Shown one piece after another: positions 8,807 through 17,126 of a DNA stretch of 64,000 bases. The DNA is taken from contig JACPIU010000014.1 in the NCBI GenBank assembly GCA_016187935.1, positions 1 to 64,000 of the forward strand, read 5' to 3'. The stretch comes from Bdellovibrio sp. (GTDB lineage: Bacteria > Bdellovibrionota > Bacteriovoracia > Bacteriovoracales > Bacteriovoracaceae). Below the pieces are notes generated by a model that saw only the letters and a program-made list of their open reading frames with translations, was not told the origin of the DNA and did no database searches. How positions within the stretch are numbered: the stretch's first letter is position 1; each line of letters opens with the position of its first letter. The translations under genes were made by a program, and so were the position numbers.

Positions 8807-9700
8807 TCAGACCATCATAAATAAGAGCGAATTAAGGGCAAGATAGATAAGTATAATGTATCCACTGCTCATGGCGCGAAACAGTTTCGCGCTTTTGGCG
8901 GAATTTTGTGCGAGATAAAGGCCTCCAAGAGTCAGCAGCAAAATGGGAAAAAACCACAAAAGAATTGGCAAATGGCCCGGCATCTTGGAACCGAGTGCCA
9001 GAAGAAGGAAGAGGGAAGAAAGCACTGCCTGTGAGAGAGAGAGCAACACAGCACCAAGCCGTCCCCAGATATTTGAATAGGTGGCGACACCTTGGCGCTC
9101 TTCTGTGGTGCTATAGGTTTTACGTCCGAATTCAAAGAGATTAAACAGTGTCCAGGAGGCCAAGGCAAAGTAAAAATCGGTTTGATTGAACACTTGTTGT
9201 CCGGCAAAAATACCCAAGAGAGAGAGCGAGAGGCCGACCGTGACCACGGTGTGAGACATCGCGTAGGTGGTGAGGTGGGGGCGGAGGATTTTCCCCATAA
9301 AAAATTCTTTATACATGAGAAGCGAATAACCCACCACTATCAGAAAAAAAGGTAATACTTTCAAGGTCAGTAGGGCGCAGAGAAGAATCTCGCTAGCGAT
9401 AAGAACACCAATCATAAGATAAAGATCGCGATGTACGATCAGCCCGCGAGGAAGTGGACGGCCGGGATTGAAGGTCAAATCAGTCTGGTAGTCCTTGATT
9501 TCATCGTAGCAACGAAGTTTTAAAAAAAATAAAGTTGTAAGAAGGACAGCTCCCGCAACCGTGGCCAGCTTAAAATCAACTATTGTCTGGGCCCGCAAGT
9601 AGGCCAAATGACCGCCGACAAAGAGGACAATCATCACCGAATGAGAGATCGGATCAAAGCGCTCTTTGATAAATTGCAGAATGGCCATTCCCTTTTTCAC
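8807..9700 (-). CDS. UbiA-superfamily prenyltransferase
   Basis: The 297-aa polytopic membrane protein has about eight or nine hydrophobic helices. The first Asp-rich motif is seen as CYDEIKDYQTDL followed by NPGRPLPRG. The second conserved loop is FGRKTYSTTEERQGVATYS. Both are diagnostic of UbiA intramembrane prenyltransferases, which join an isoprenyl diphosphate to an acceptor. It lies 4 nt after the hydrolase/ligase fusion gene and 9 nt before the dikinase gene, so these are one transcription unit. The acceptor is unknown; in a locus of lipid enzymes it may be a glycerol- or alkyl-type lipid headgroup rather than a quinone ring. Confidence 0.85.
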   Translation of the reverse strand: MKKGMAILQFIKERFDPISHSVMIVLFVGGHLAYLRAQTIVDFKLATVAGAVLLTTLFFLKLRCYDEIKDYQTDLTFNPGRPLPRGLIVHRDLYLMIGVLIASEILLCALLTLKVLPFFLIVVGYSLLMYKEFFMGKILRPHLTTYAMSHTVVTVGLSLSLLGIFAGQQVFNQTDFYFALASWTLFNLFEFGRKTYSTTEERQGVATYSNIWGRLGAVLLSLSQAVLSSLFLLLALGSKMPGHLPILLWFFPILLLTLGGLYLAQNSAKSAKLFRAMSSGYIILIYLALNSLLFMMV

Positions 9701-9704
9701 CGAT

Positions 9705-12119
9705 CTAACCCTTAAGTAATTCTTGTCTCAATACCTCGTACTCGACTTTTGAGTGATGACGAGGGTCCATAGGAATTTTTTCAACAATGCGAATTTGGTC
9801 AAAGGCCACGCCATTTTTATCCAGAAGTCGTGCAATCTCCTGCTTGATAGAATCACCTTTGGAGCTGACATCGGCCGGTTCGTTGAGAGCGACAACCGCA
9901 AAGGTTTTTTCACCCAATGTAGCATCTGGCATTCCCAGGTAGGCGGCATATTTCACTTGAGGAATTTTCTTCATGATGATTTCCGCCCTAACCGGGAAAT
10001 AATAACGCCCCCCCCGATTGATGGCATTGTGAACACGGCCGACAAGCCAGAGATAGCCTTTTTCATCTATGCGACCGAGATCCCCGGTCCGATGCCAAAT
10101 AGTTCCATCATGCCCGCGGATTTTGGCCCGGGCAAAGGCCTCAGGATTGTTGAAATAGCCATGGCAGACGTGTTCGCCGGCAACAATAATTTCACCCACC
10201 TCACCATGAACGACTTCATATTTTTTCCAATCTTCATGGCGTGCGATAGTGATGCTTTCTTTGGTAATTTTAATGAATTTAGTTTGCAATCCCTCATCCA
10301 TGTGGCCGACGTTCACTCCCTCATCCACCCATTCCGCATCTTCATCGGCGCGGGTTTTGAGGTTGAGCATTTCTTTAGCTTCAATATGGCCCATTGGTTC
10401 AACTTCAGTTGAACCATACAAAATGAGAATTTCGGCATTGGGGCAGACTGCCTTAATACGCTTGGTATCATCACGAGATACTGGAGCGCCGCCGGTGATA
10501 ATTCTGCGCAATTCAGGCAGTGTATAATTATTTTCCAGGCAGTATTTTGAAAGTCCATTGAGCAGACCGGGTGAAAGTGTCACGCAAGTGACTTTTTGTG
10601 ATTTCATCTGGGCCATCAAAATAAGCGAATCACGGTCGGATGGTGTTCCTACATCAATCGCCGGAATAACGGTATTCACGCCGGCGGCCAAATTGTTCAA
10701 TGAAAAAATGGGAAAAACAGGGAGGTCGACGTCTCCTTCCACATAGGGAAGATGACGATTAAGCGCATAATGTTGGGCGGCCAGAAAACGGTGGGTTCGA
10801 TCAGCACCCTTCGGTGTTCCGGAACTTCCGGTGGTAAAGGTGATCAAGGCAGTATGCTCCTTTTCCACAGCGGCCACGGGGCAATAACTTTTTTCCTGCA
10901 TCAGTTCTTCTAAGCGCGCCGAATAATTTCCTTGCGCCGGCCCGGCGACAACTTTGAGTGGAATTTTTCTGATCTCGGGCACTTCTCCTAAGTAAACAAA
11001 GGCACGCTCCACCGAAACGATTGCCTTGGGCGAGGCCTGTTCTGCTGAGATTCCCAATTGATCGCGGCGTGCCCATGAATCGAGAAAAACCGGAATGGCA
11101 CCGATTTTTTGTAGAGCGAACATGGTGGTATAGAGGTAGAGGCTCATGGGAATGAAGACAATGACACGATCGCCTTTTTGAATCCCCAGTTTGCTTAATC
11201 CTGTGCCTACGACGCCAATCAGGTGATTGAGTTCTTGCACCGAGACGGAGCGGTGGGGGAGTGGAGTATTTAAATTAAAATCCCAATTTTTTAAGACCTC
11301 AAGGTCTACCCAGGTCAGGATTTTTCTAGTGGGAAAATTCTTGAGATGGCCTTTCAAAAAAGTGAAAACATTGTTCTCTTCGGATTCACCCGGGTAATAG
11401 CCGATTTTGCCTGTGGCCTTGAGCACAGTATCTCGGATCAGTCCCTCAACCTGATGAGCGTGAGTCCATAAGAGGGCGTGTCCGCCATCGGCAATTTCCA
11501 CCAGTTCGCCACCTAAAAGATTTTGAATCGGAGTGATTTGTTCCTGGCGATTGGATGTCTTATCTTGTGATCCATAGATGATAGTGACGGGGACAGCACT
11601 TTCCTTCAACGGTTTGAAATCAAGCGTATCATGCTCTTTTTCAAGCACGGATTGGCGAAGGACATTGGCGTTGGTATAGATTCCTTTTTGGGCGCGGTAA
11701 CTGCCCGGAACGGGTTTGGGATAACTGGAGGTTTCCAGCATATTTTCAATCGCTTTCTCGCCTTTATTCTTAAGCAAAACATCGGACAGGACAGGTAAAT
11801 TCAAGGCAAAGCGAGTCATTGAGCTGGGTGAATTTTTGATAAAGAGATAAGGGGAAACAAGAATGACGGCACTGGGACGAATATTATTTTTCAAAAGCAA
11901 TGTGGCATCTTGAATCGCTCGAGTGCAGCCGAAGCTATAACCGATGATAATGATATTTTCCGTCTTTCCATCCAGCACATCTGTCACTGTCTGATAGGGG
12001 TTGGCATAGCGATCGATAGTTTTCCATTCCATTTGTGGGAATAAATTTTCGCTGACAGCTTTAAAATCTGAGGGATGTCCGGGAGAACCATGATGGGCGA
12101 TAACAGTCGGCTTTTTCAT
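9705..12119 (-). CDS. Alpha/beta-hydrolase fused to OleC-like adenylate-forming enzyme
   Basis: The 804-aa protein has two parts. Residues 1-230 form an alpha/beta-hydrolase with nucleophile elbow GYSFG (Ser62), likely acid Asp186 (GSQDK) and His214 (DGGH). Residues about 250-804 are an ANL-superfamily adenylating enzyme with the P-loop TFTTGSSGTPKG (427-438), LYGSTEVEP and the hinge region TGDLGRIDEKGYLWLVGR. The segment PVFPIFSLNNLAAG with ITGGAPV resembles OleC beta-lactone synthetases, and OleB-OleC fusions are known. Here, however, the hydrolase has a Ser nucleophile and there is no OleA thiolase nearby. It overlaps the upstream formyltransferase gene by 4 nt, implying translational coupling. 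It probably activates or releases an acyl chain. Confidence 0.85.
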   Translation of the reverse strand: MKKPTVIAHHGSPGHPSDFKAVSENLFPQMEWKTIDRYANPYQTVTDVLDGKTENIIIIGYSFGCTRAIQDATLLLKNNIRPSAVILVSPYLFIKNSPSSMTRFALNLPVLSDVLLKNKGEKAIENMLETSSYPKPVPGSYRAQKGIYTNANVLRQSVLEKEHDTLDFKPLKESAVPVTIIYGSQDKTSNRQEQITPIQNLLGGELVEIADGGHALLWTHAHQVEGLIRDTVLKATGKIGYYPGESEENNVFTFLKGHLKNFPTRKILTWVDLEVLKNWDFNLNTPLPHRSVSVQELNHLIGVVGTGLSKLGIQKGDRVIVFIPMSLYLYTTMFALQKIGAIPVFLDSWARRDQLGISAEQASPKAIVSVERAFVYLGEVPEIRKIPLKVVAGPAQGNYSARLEELMQEKSYCPVAAVEKEHTALITFTTGSSGTPKGADRTHRFLAAQHYALNRHLPYVEGDVDLPVFPIFSLNNLAAGVNTVIPAIDVGTPSDRDSLILMAQMKSQKVTCVTLSPGLLNGLSKYCLENNYTLPELRRIITGGAPVSRDDTKRIKAVCPNAEILILYGSTEVEPMGHIEAKEMLNLKTRADEDAEWVDEGVNVGHMDEGLQTKFIKITKESITIARHEDWKKYEVVHGEVGEIIVAGEHVCHGYFNNPEAFARAKIRGHDGTIWHRTGDLGRIDEKGYLWLVGRVHNAINRGGRYYFPVRAEIIMKKIPQVKYAAYLGMPDATLGEKTFAVVALNEPADVSSKGDSIKQEIARLLDKNGVAFDQIRIVEKIPMDPRHHSKVEYEVLRQELLKG

Positions 12120-12868
12120 AAAATTAATCCTTGGTCGATCATTGCACGAATTTGTTTATGATTGGGAGTTTTAGAATAATGGTGCGGGGTCGCGCTGTTA
12201 AATGCAAGTGGTTCTGGTAAGCGACCTTCTTTTTCTATGTAAGAAAATATTTCGCTTAAAGCTTGGGCCTCAATCTGGGCCGAACGTTTTAGATATTCTT
12301 GATAGTTTTTGTCTCCATGACCAACTTCACAACGCTTGTATAAAACGCCCGCATCAACTTTTTCCACCATGTGATGGATGCTAAAACCTGCCGGCCGGCC
12401 TTCGGACAAAGCATAAAGGTCACAAAGTGTTCCGCGATAATCAGGTAACAGTCCGTGGTGGATATTGATACAACCGAGTCGCGGAGCTGCTAAAATTGGT
12501 GACTTATAAATACAACGGGTGCGCATGTTTACGACTAAATCAATGTCTAAGTCTTTCACAAGTTTGATGGCCTCAGGCGAATTCATACTCTCAAACTTAA
12601 AAACCGGAACATTAAATTGCCGCGCCAGCACTTCACGGGGGTCCCAATTGAGCATGAGCCGTACAATATTCTGAAGGAATCCCAAACCTGTTTTTCTTGC
12701 CCCCATGGCATAGAGGCCTAAGGCCTTGATTAAGATTTGAGGACTGAGGTTTTGGAGCAAAATAATGCCTTTGATCTGATGGGCCTGAAGAGGCAGTAAC
12801 TGCTTAAAAAGTGGGGCATAATTGCCTGGGACATAAGTAATCTGGCTGGTGGCCAACAGCGCTCGCAT
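12116..12868 (-). CDS. Formyltransferase-like protein (Fmt/ArnA fold)
   Basis: The 250-aa protein has the formyl-transferase catalytic signature: Asn and His in GCINIHHGLLPDYRGT, and the Asp in EKVDAGVL. It is shorter than methionyl-tRNA formyltransferase (about 310 aa) and lacks the C-terminal tRNA-binding domain, so it probably formylates a small amine or hydroxyl compound. It is first in the leftward operon and shares a 143-bp divergent promoter region with the lipid kinase. The upstream AAGGGA supports the ATG at 12868. If the BtaA-like enzyme makes an amino-bearing lipid, that amine would be a possible acceptor; this is speculation. Confidence 0.8.
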   Translation of the reverse strand: MRALLATSQITYVPGNYAPLFKQLLPLQAHQIKGIILLQNLSPQILIKALGLYAMGARKTGLGFLQNIVRLMLNWDPREVLARQFNVPVFKFESMNSPEAIKLVKDLDIDLVVNMRTRCIYKSPILAAPRLGCINIHHGLLPDYRGTLCDLYALSEGRPAGFSIHHMVEKVDAGVLYKRCEVGHGDKNYQEYLKRSAQIEAQALSEIFSYIEKEGRLPEPLAFNSATPHHYSKTPNHKQIRAMIDQGLIL

Positions 12869-13011
12869 AAATTAAATCCCTTGAAGAGGTGGCGTATTCT
12901 AAGAATCGCTCCTTAATTAAACCATGGGGATAGTAGAATTTACACGGGTTTAAGAAAAGAAAGGCCTCTCATGCCGGCTTCCATTACTATGCCAAAAAGG
13001 CCAAAAAACTC
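12869..13011. promoter_or_regulatory. Divergent promoter region of the lipid locus
   Basis: This 143-bp gap separates the leftward four-gene arm from the rightward four-gene arm and is the only sizeable intergenic space inside the locus. It must carry promoters for both directions. I cannot place -35/-10 boxes with confidence. Confidence 0.5.
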
Positions 13012-13971
13012 ATGCAAACTATTAGCGTTTATATAAACCAAAATGCCTCACATGCCAGTCATGATTTGAAGCATAAGATTGAATCGATTCTGTTTCGAAG
13101 CAATTTGCAATTTAAGCAACCCCAAGACTTTGAGGACCTTGATCAATGTCTGGAAAGGGACATTGATGCGAAGGTGGATGCCATCGTTTCGGTCGGCGGT
13201 GATGGAACCGCCAATACCATTATTCAAAAGATTGCAGGAACAGAGATTGGACTTTTGGTAGTACCCGGGGGCACCGCCAACGATTTAGCGCATGAACTTG
13301 GCAATCATCAATCCTTACAAAATGTTTTGCAAAGTATCAGGAACAAGGAATTTAAAAAAATTGATTTGATCAAAATCAATGGCCGTTTCATGGCCACCAA
13401 TGGCGGTATTGGTTTTGGAGGAAAGGTGGCGCAGAAAATTAATCGTTTGCGTGCCGCCTATCCGCTATTTAAAAAGGTCATGAATTTATCCGGCAGTAAG
13501 ATCTATTCGCTTTTTGTGGCCCAAGAATTACTTTCGTTGCATCTCGATCGTCATAGAATCAAAGTTACCAGCAAGGAATTATCTGGAGTATTTGATGTCG
13601 CGGCCCTCTTTGTGAATAACCAATCAACCGTAGCAGGTAAATTTGAATTGGCGCCGTTTACCGCCAATAATGATGGCCGATTTAATGTTATTTTGGTGAC
13701 TCATCAGAATCGAGCTCAGTTGATTAACTGTGTGATAAAGGTGAGTATGGGACATTTCCCCGAGAATGATCCGCATTTTATTACCTTCGAAACTGATAAG
13801 ATTGAAATTGAATCGCTAGAGTCTGAGAAAAGTATTTTCTTTGGTGACGGAGAAATTTTAGGCCAGGGACCTAAATGGGAAGTGGAAGTGGTCAAAGATT
13901 CCTTGAAAGTGTTTACTCGTTGTTCAAAAAATGCCGATCTTCCCCTGCCACAAAATTTTGGATTATCCTAG
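13012..13971 (+). CDS. Diacylglycerol/lipid kinase (DAGK_cat family)
   Basis: The 319-aa protein has the DAGK/YegS/BmrU hallmarks: SVGGDGTANTII near residue 62, then VVPGGTANDLAHELG, TNGGIGFGG, and a C-terminal FFGDGE. Members phosphorylate diacylglycerol, sphingoid or other lipid hydroxyls with ATP. It is the first gene of the rightward arm. The ATG at 13012 is preceded by AAGG at a long spacing. It is likely to phosphorylate a lipid intermediate of this pathway. Confidence 0.9.
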   Translation: MQTISVYINQNASHASHDLKHKIESILFRSNLQFKQPQDFEDLDQCLERDIDAKVDAIVSVGGDGTANTIIQKIAGTEIGLLVVPGGTANDLAHELGNHQSLQNVLQSIRNKEFKKIDLIKINGRFMATNGGIGFGGKVAQKINRLRAAYPLFKKVMNLSGSKIYSLFVAQELLSLHLDRHRIKVTSKELSGVFDVAALFVNNQSTVAGKFELAPFTANNDGRFNVILVTHQNRAQLINCVIKVSMGHFPENDPHFITFETDKIEIESLESEKSIFFGDGEILGQGPKWEVEVVKDSLKVFTRCSKNADLPLPQNFGLS

Positions 13972-13985
13972 GCAGGGATTCCAAT

Positions 13986-15050
13986 ATGCACATTCTATTA
14001 ACAGGCGGCACAGGCTTTTTAGGTGAATCTCTTATCCCTTGGCTTGAGCGTGCACCAGGGATTGAAAAAATCCATCTTTTGGTGCGCCCCCAGAGCGCTA
14101 ATCGTGCTTTGTTTTTACATCGTGGGCGATCAAAAGTTTCCATTGTGCGCGGTGATATCACTCTGCCTCAAGTTTTTTTACGGGATACTGATAAACAAAT
14201 CCTTTCACAAATTTCCACCATCGTTCATCTGGCGGCCTATTACAATTTAAGCGGGAGTTATCCCGAATGTTTTATCAATAACGTGGTTGGGACGCAGAAT
14301 TTACTCTTTTTGGCACGACAGTGCCCTCATCTCCAGGCCATCCATTACGCCAGCTCCATTGCGGTCGTCGGTGAATATCATGGGCCTTTTCTGGAAGATG
14401 AGTTGAACAAAGGCCAGCGTTTTCACGATGCCTATGGCAAAACTAAATTTGAAGCAGAACTGTTGATTGAGAAACTGATTTCCAGTCAGGCCCTGGCGCC
14501 TCAGATAAAAACGCGTTTATATCGCTTGGGCATTCTGGTTGGTGATAGACAATCCGGGGCCTTTAAAGAAAAAAATGGTCCATATTATTTTTTGGAATTT
14601 TTATCAAAATTATCCATGCTTTCTTCGATTATAAAGCATACACCCTTTCTGGCACTACCTTTTGCCAAAAAAAGTCTTTTTCCCCTTGCGCCCGTGGATT
14701 GGGTGTCGGAAGTTTTGTCCCATGGAATACTGAATGTTTGTGAGGTCGGGCGATCAAAAACCTATCATGTCATTCCCCGTCGCATACCCACCATGGAAGA
14801 ATTTTTGCATGATGCGCTTGAAACTTTCGATCTCAAACGTCCTTTATTGGCCATTCCGCGAAATGCCTTAAATGAGCTATGCATGAAACAAGTCGGCTTA
14901 CCGCCAGAATTTTCCACCTATGTCTACTCCAAAACAGCTTGGCAGCGGGCCCAGTTCGAGCAGGATTTTCCTCAGTTTCAGGATTTGGACTATCACGATT
15001 TTAAAAAAATATTTTTTGCTGGCGCTTTCAAGAGATGGGGGAACAAATGA
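13986..15050 (+). CDS. NAD(P)-dependent thioester-reductase-like / extended SDR
   Basis: The 354-aa protein opens with the Rossmann motif LLTGGTGFLGESL, has VHLAAYYNLSG and NVVGTQNLL, and carries the SDR active-site YGKTK (YxxxK). The N-terminal layout matches NAD_binding_4 (male-sterility/thioester-reductase) and OleD-type enzymes that reduce acyl thioesters or beta-keto acids. The start at 13986 has an AGGCAGGGA ribosome site and removes an overlap with the kinase gene. It overlaps the next gene by 4 nt (ATGA). With the neighbouring acyl-ACP-reductase-like protein it suggests production of a fatty aldehyde, alcohol or hydroxy-acyl intermediate. Confidence 0.8.
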   Translation: MHILLTGGTGFLGESLIPWLERAPGIEKIHLLVRPQSANRALFLHRGRSKVSIVRGDITLPQVFLRDTDKQILSQISTIVHLAAYYNLSGSYPECFINNVVGTQNLLFLARQCPHLQAIHYASSIAVVGEYHGPFLEDELNKGQRFHDAYGKTKFEAELLIEKLISSQALAPQIKTRLYRLGILVGDRQSGAFKEKNGPYYFLEFLSKLSMLSSIIKHTPFLALPFAKKSLFPLAPVDWVSEVLSHGILNVCEVGRSKTYHVIPRRIPTMEEFLHDALETFDLKRPLLAIPRNALNELCMKQVGLPPEFSTYVYSKTAWQRAQFEQDFPQFQDLDYHDFKKIFFAGAFKRWGNK

Positions 15051-17101
15051 GGCATATATTATCCCTCGCTTTCACATTGACCCATCCCTATTTTGACGAT
15101 GTGATTGAATTTCAAGGAGAGAAAATCCGTCTTACCCAGTATGGAACCAATTTTGATGTAGAATTGACCAAGCGTTTAATTGAACAATATGACGGCCATG
15201 TTGATGCCATCGCCTTAAGCGGTCTCCCTCCGGTTATTAAATTCAAGGGAGGGGAATTTATTCATCCGGTTTCTCTGGAGCTTAAGCATTATGCCAAGGA
15301 AAGCTTAATCGTTGACGGCCAGATGTTGAAAGATGTGTATCTACCTTGGGCCATGCGACAGTTTGTGCTCAAAAATCAACTCATTCTGAGCAAGAAACGC
15401 ATCGGCATTTATTCGGCCTCTTTTCAAGTCAATTTGTTGGAAGTATTGGAAGAATTTCAAAACCAAATCCTCATGGCCGATCCTTTTTATTTTTTACGCT
15501 TGCCTTTTGTTCTTACTTCTTCCGAGCAATTGAATTTGTTTGTGAAAGTTGGGGGTAATCTTTTTCGTAAGATGAAATTAAAGCGTTCTCAGGTGGCGGA
15601 TTTTTCTCTGCGAAAACATTATCCAAGCGCGCTGAAGAAATTTTTAAATAGCGATATTTTTGTCGGTGCCATGAATACCGTTAATCTGATGGATTTGGAT
15701 CATCTGAAGGATAAGATATTAATCGTGGATTTTGCCACTCCCGAATTTGAGGCGAAGCTGCGTGCCCACGGGGTGGCCAAGGTTGTCACCTGCTTACCTC
15801 ATCTTGATGTTGGTCCCTTTATCAACTACGCTATCTTTGAGGCGTTGTTGCAGGCCAAATCTCCCGGTACTGCTCATCTCGATGAAAATGATCTTCTCGG
15901 CTGGATTCAGCGTCTCCATTTAGGCCCGGAATTGCTCGAACTCAATAGCAAAAAGGACTCAGAGAAAACTAAATTCGCATTTATCATCCATCCATTGAAT
16001 AAAAAACATCTCTTTTATCATCCCAAATTAAAATGGTTCACAAAAAACTTTCCCCAAGTGTTGGAGCCTTTGGAAAATACCGCGGAAGAGATCATTTCCA
16101 TGTTGCCGGGAATCTTTTATGGTCGCATTCATGGAGTGAAAAGTGAGAAAAATGGAAAAGAGGTCGAAGGTTTAATTTACTCGGCCACAGAAACACCACG
16201 TAAGATTATGGAAAAAGACCCCGAAGTGGTTTATCGACGTTTAGTGAGACTGGCCGAGTTGGCTTCCCAGGCCGGGGCGGGAATCATTGGTCTGGGCGCA
16301 TATACTAAAATAGTAGGTGATGCTGGCGTTACAGTGGCACGTCGCTCACCCATTCCCGTGACTACCGGAAATTCGCTCTCCGCTGCTTCCACCCTTTGGG
16401 CCGCCAAGGTGGCGGTATTCAAAATGGGTATGGTGGTAGAAAAAAATGATATCATGCAAGGGGTGTGCATGGTGGTTGGTGCTACCGGAAGCATTGGTGC
16501 CGTTTCGGCAAAATTGCTAGCGCAAAAATGGAAAAAGATTATTTTGGTTGCTCCCAGGGCCTATAAGCTTTTGGAGTTAAAGGGTGAAATTGCCCAGCTT
16601 GCTCCTCACTGCGATATTCAGGTGGCCACCGATCCCGGCCCATATTTGAATGAATGTCATTTAGTTATAACCACCACCAGTAGCCGGGGTGAAAAAATCT
16701 TGGAGATTGAAAAGGTAAGACCAGGTTGTGTGATTTGTGATGTTAGCCGCCCCTTCGACATTAGCGAGGAAGAGGCCCTGAAACGTCCCGATGTGATGGT
16801 GATTGCCAGTGGGGAAGTGGAATTGCCCGGAGCGGTGAAAATCACTGTCAACCTTGGACTGCATGGCAATGTAGTCTATGCCTGTTTGGCCGAGACCGCC
16901 CTCCTGGCCATGGAAGGAAAACTTGAGTCCTTTACTCTATCGCGCAATATTAATTATGAGAAAGTTATCGAGATAGATCGCCTGGCGCGTGAGCATGGTG
17001 TTCGTCTTTCGCATATTATGGGCCACCAAGGCATTATTTCGGATGAGGAATTTGAACTTTGTCGCGGCCATGCAGTTGAGGCACTTTCAAAAAAAACCTG
17101 A
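15047..17101 (+). CDS. Two-part protein: quinate-dehydrogenase-like N-half, acyl-ACP-reductase-like C-half
   Basis: The protein has 684 aa. The C-terminal part (about 330-684) resembles cyanobacterial long-chain acyl-[acyl carrier protein] reductase. It shows GLGAYTKIVGDAGVTVAR, TTGNSLSAAS, the nucleotide-binding VVGATGSIGAVSAKLLAQ, and VICDVSRPFDI. The N-terminal part (1-330), with VDAIALSGLPP and LIVDGQMLKD, looks like proteins annotated 'quinate 5-dehydrogenase'; that match is from memory and tentative. The ATG at 15047 overlaps the preceding stop in an ATGA arrangement, which I preferred to 15035. AAR makes fatty aldehydes from acyl-ACP. Here the extra N-half and its partner genes suggest a specialised acyl reductase feeding lipid synthesis. 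Confidence 0.75.
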   Translation: MRHILSLAFTLTHPYFDDVIEFQGEKIRLTQYGTNFDVELTKRLIEQYDGHVDAIALSGLPPVIKFKGGEFIHPVSLELKHYAKESLIVDGQMLKDVYLPWAMRQFVLKNQLILSKKRIGIYSASFQVNLLEVLEEFQNQILMADPFYFLRLPFVLTSSEQLNLFVKVGGNLFRKMKLKRSQVADFSLRKHYPSALKKFLNSDIFVGAMNTVNLMDLDHLKDKILIVDFATPEFEAKLRAHGVAKVVTCLPHLDVGPFINYAIFEALLQAKSPGTAHLDENDLLGWIQRLHLGPELLELNSKKDSEKTKFAFIIHPLNKKHLFYHPKLKWFTKNFPQVLEPLENTAEEIISMLPGIFYGRIHGVKSEKNGKEVEGLIYSATETPRKIMEKDPEVVYRRLVRLAELASQAGAGIIGLGAYTKIVGDAGVTVARRSPIPVTTGNSLSAASTLWAAKVAVFKMGMVVEKNDIMQGVCMVVGATGSIGAVSAKLLAQKWKKIILVAPRAYKLLELKGEIAQLAPHCDIQVATDPGPYLNECHLVITTTSSRGEKILEIEKVRPGCVICDVSRPFDISEEEALKRPDVMVIASGEVELPGAVKITVNLGLHGNVVYACLAETALLAMEGKLESFTLSRNINYEKVIEIDRLAREHGVRLSHIMGHQGIISDEEFELCRGHAVEALSKKT

Positions 17102-17126
17102 TACAATAAAGACATAGGGTCTTTAT

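Noticed and set aside
10249-10527. Frames on the + strand within the hydrolase/ligase fusion
   Set aside because: Shadow frames of a well supported adenylating domain.
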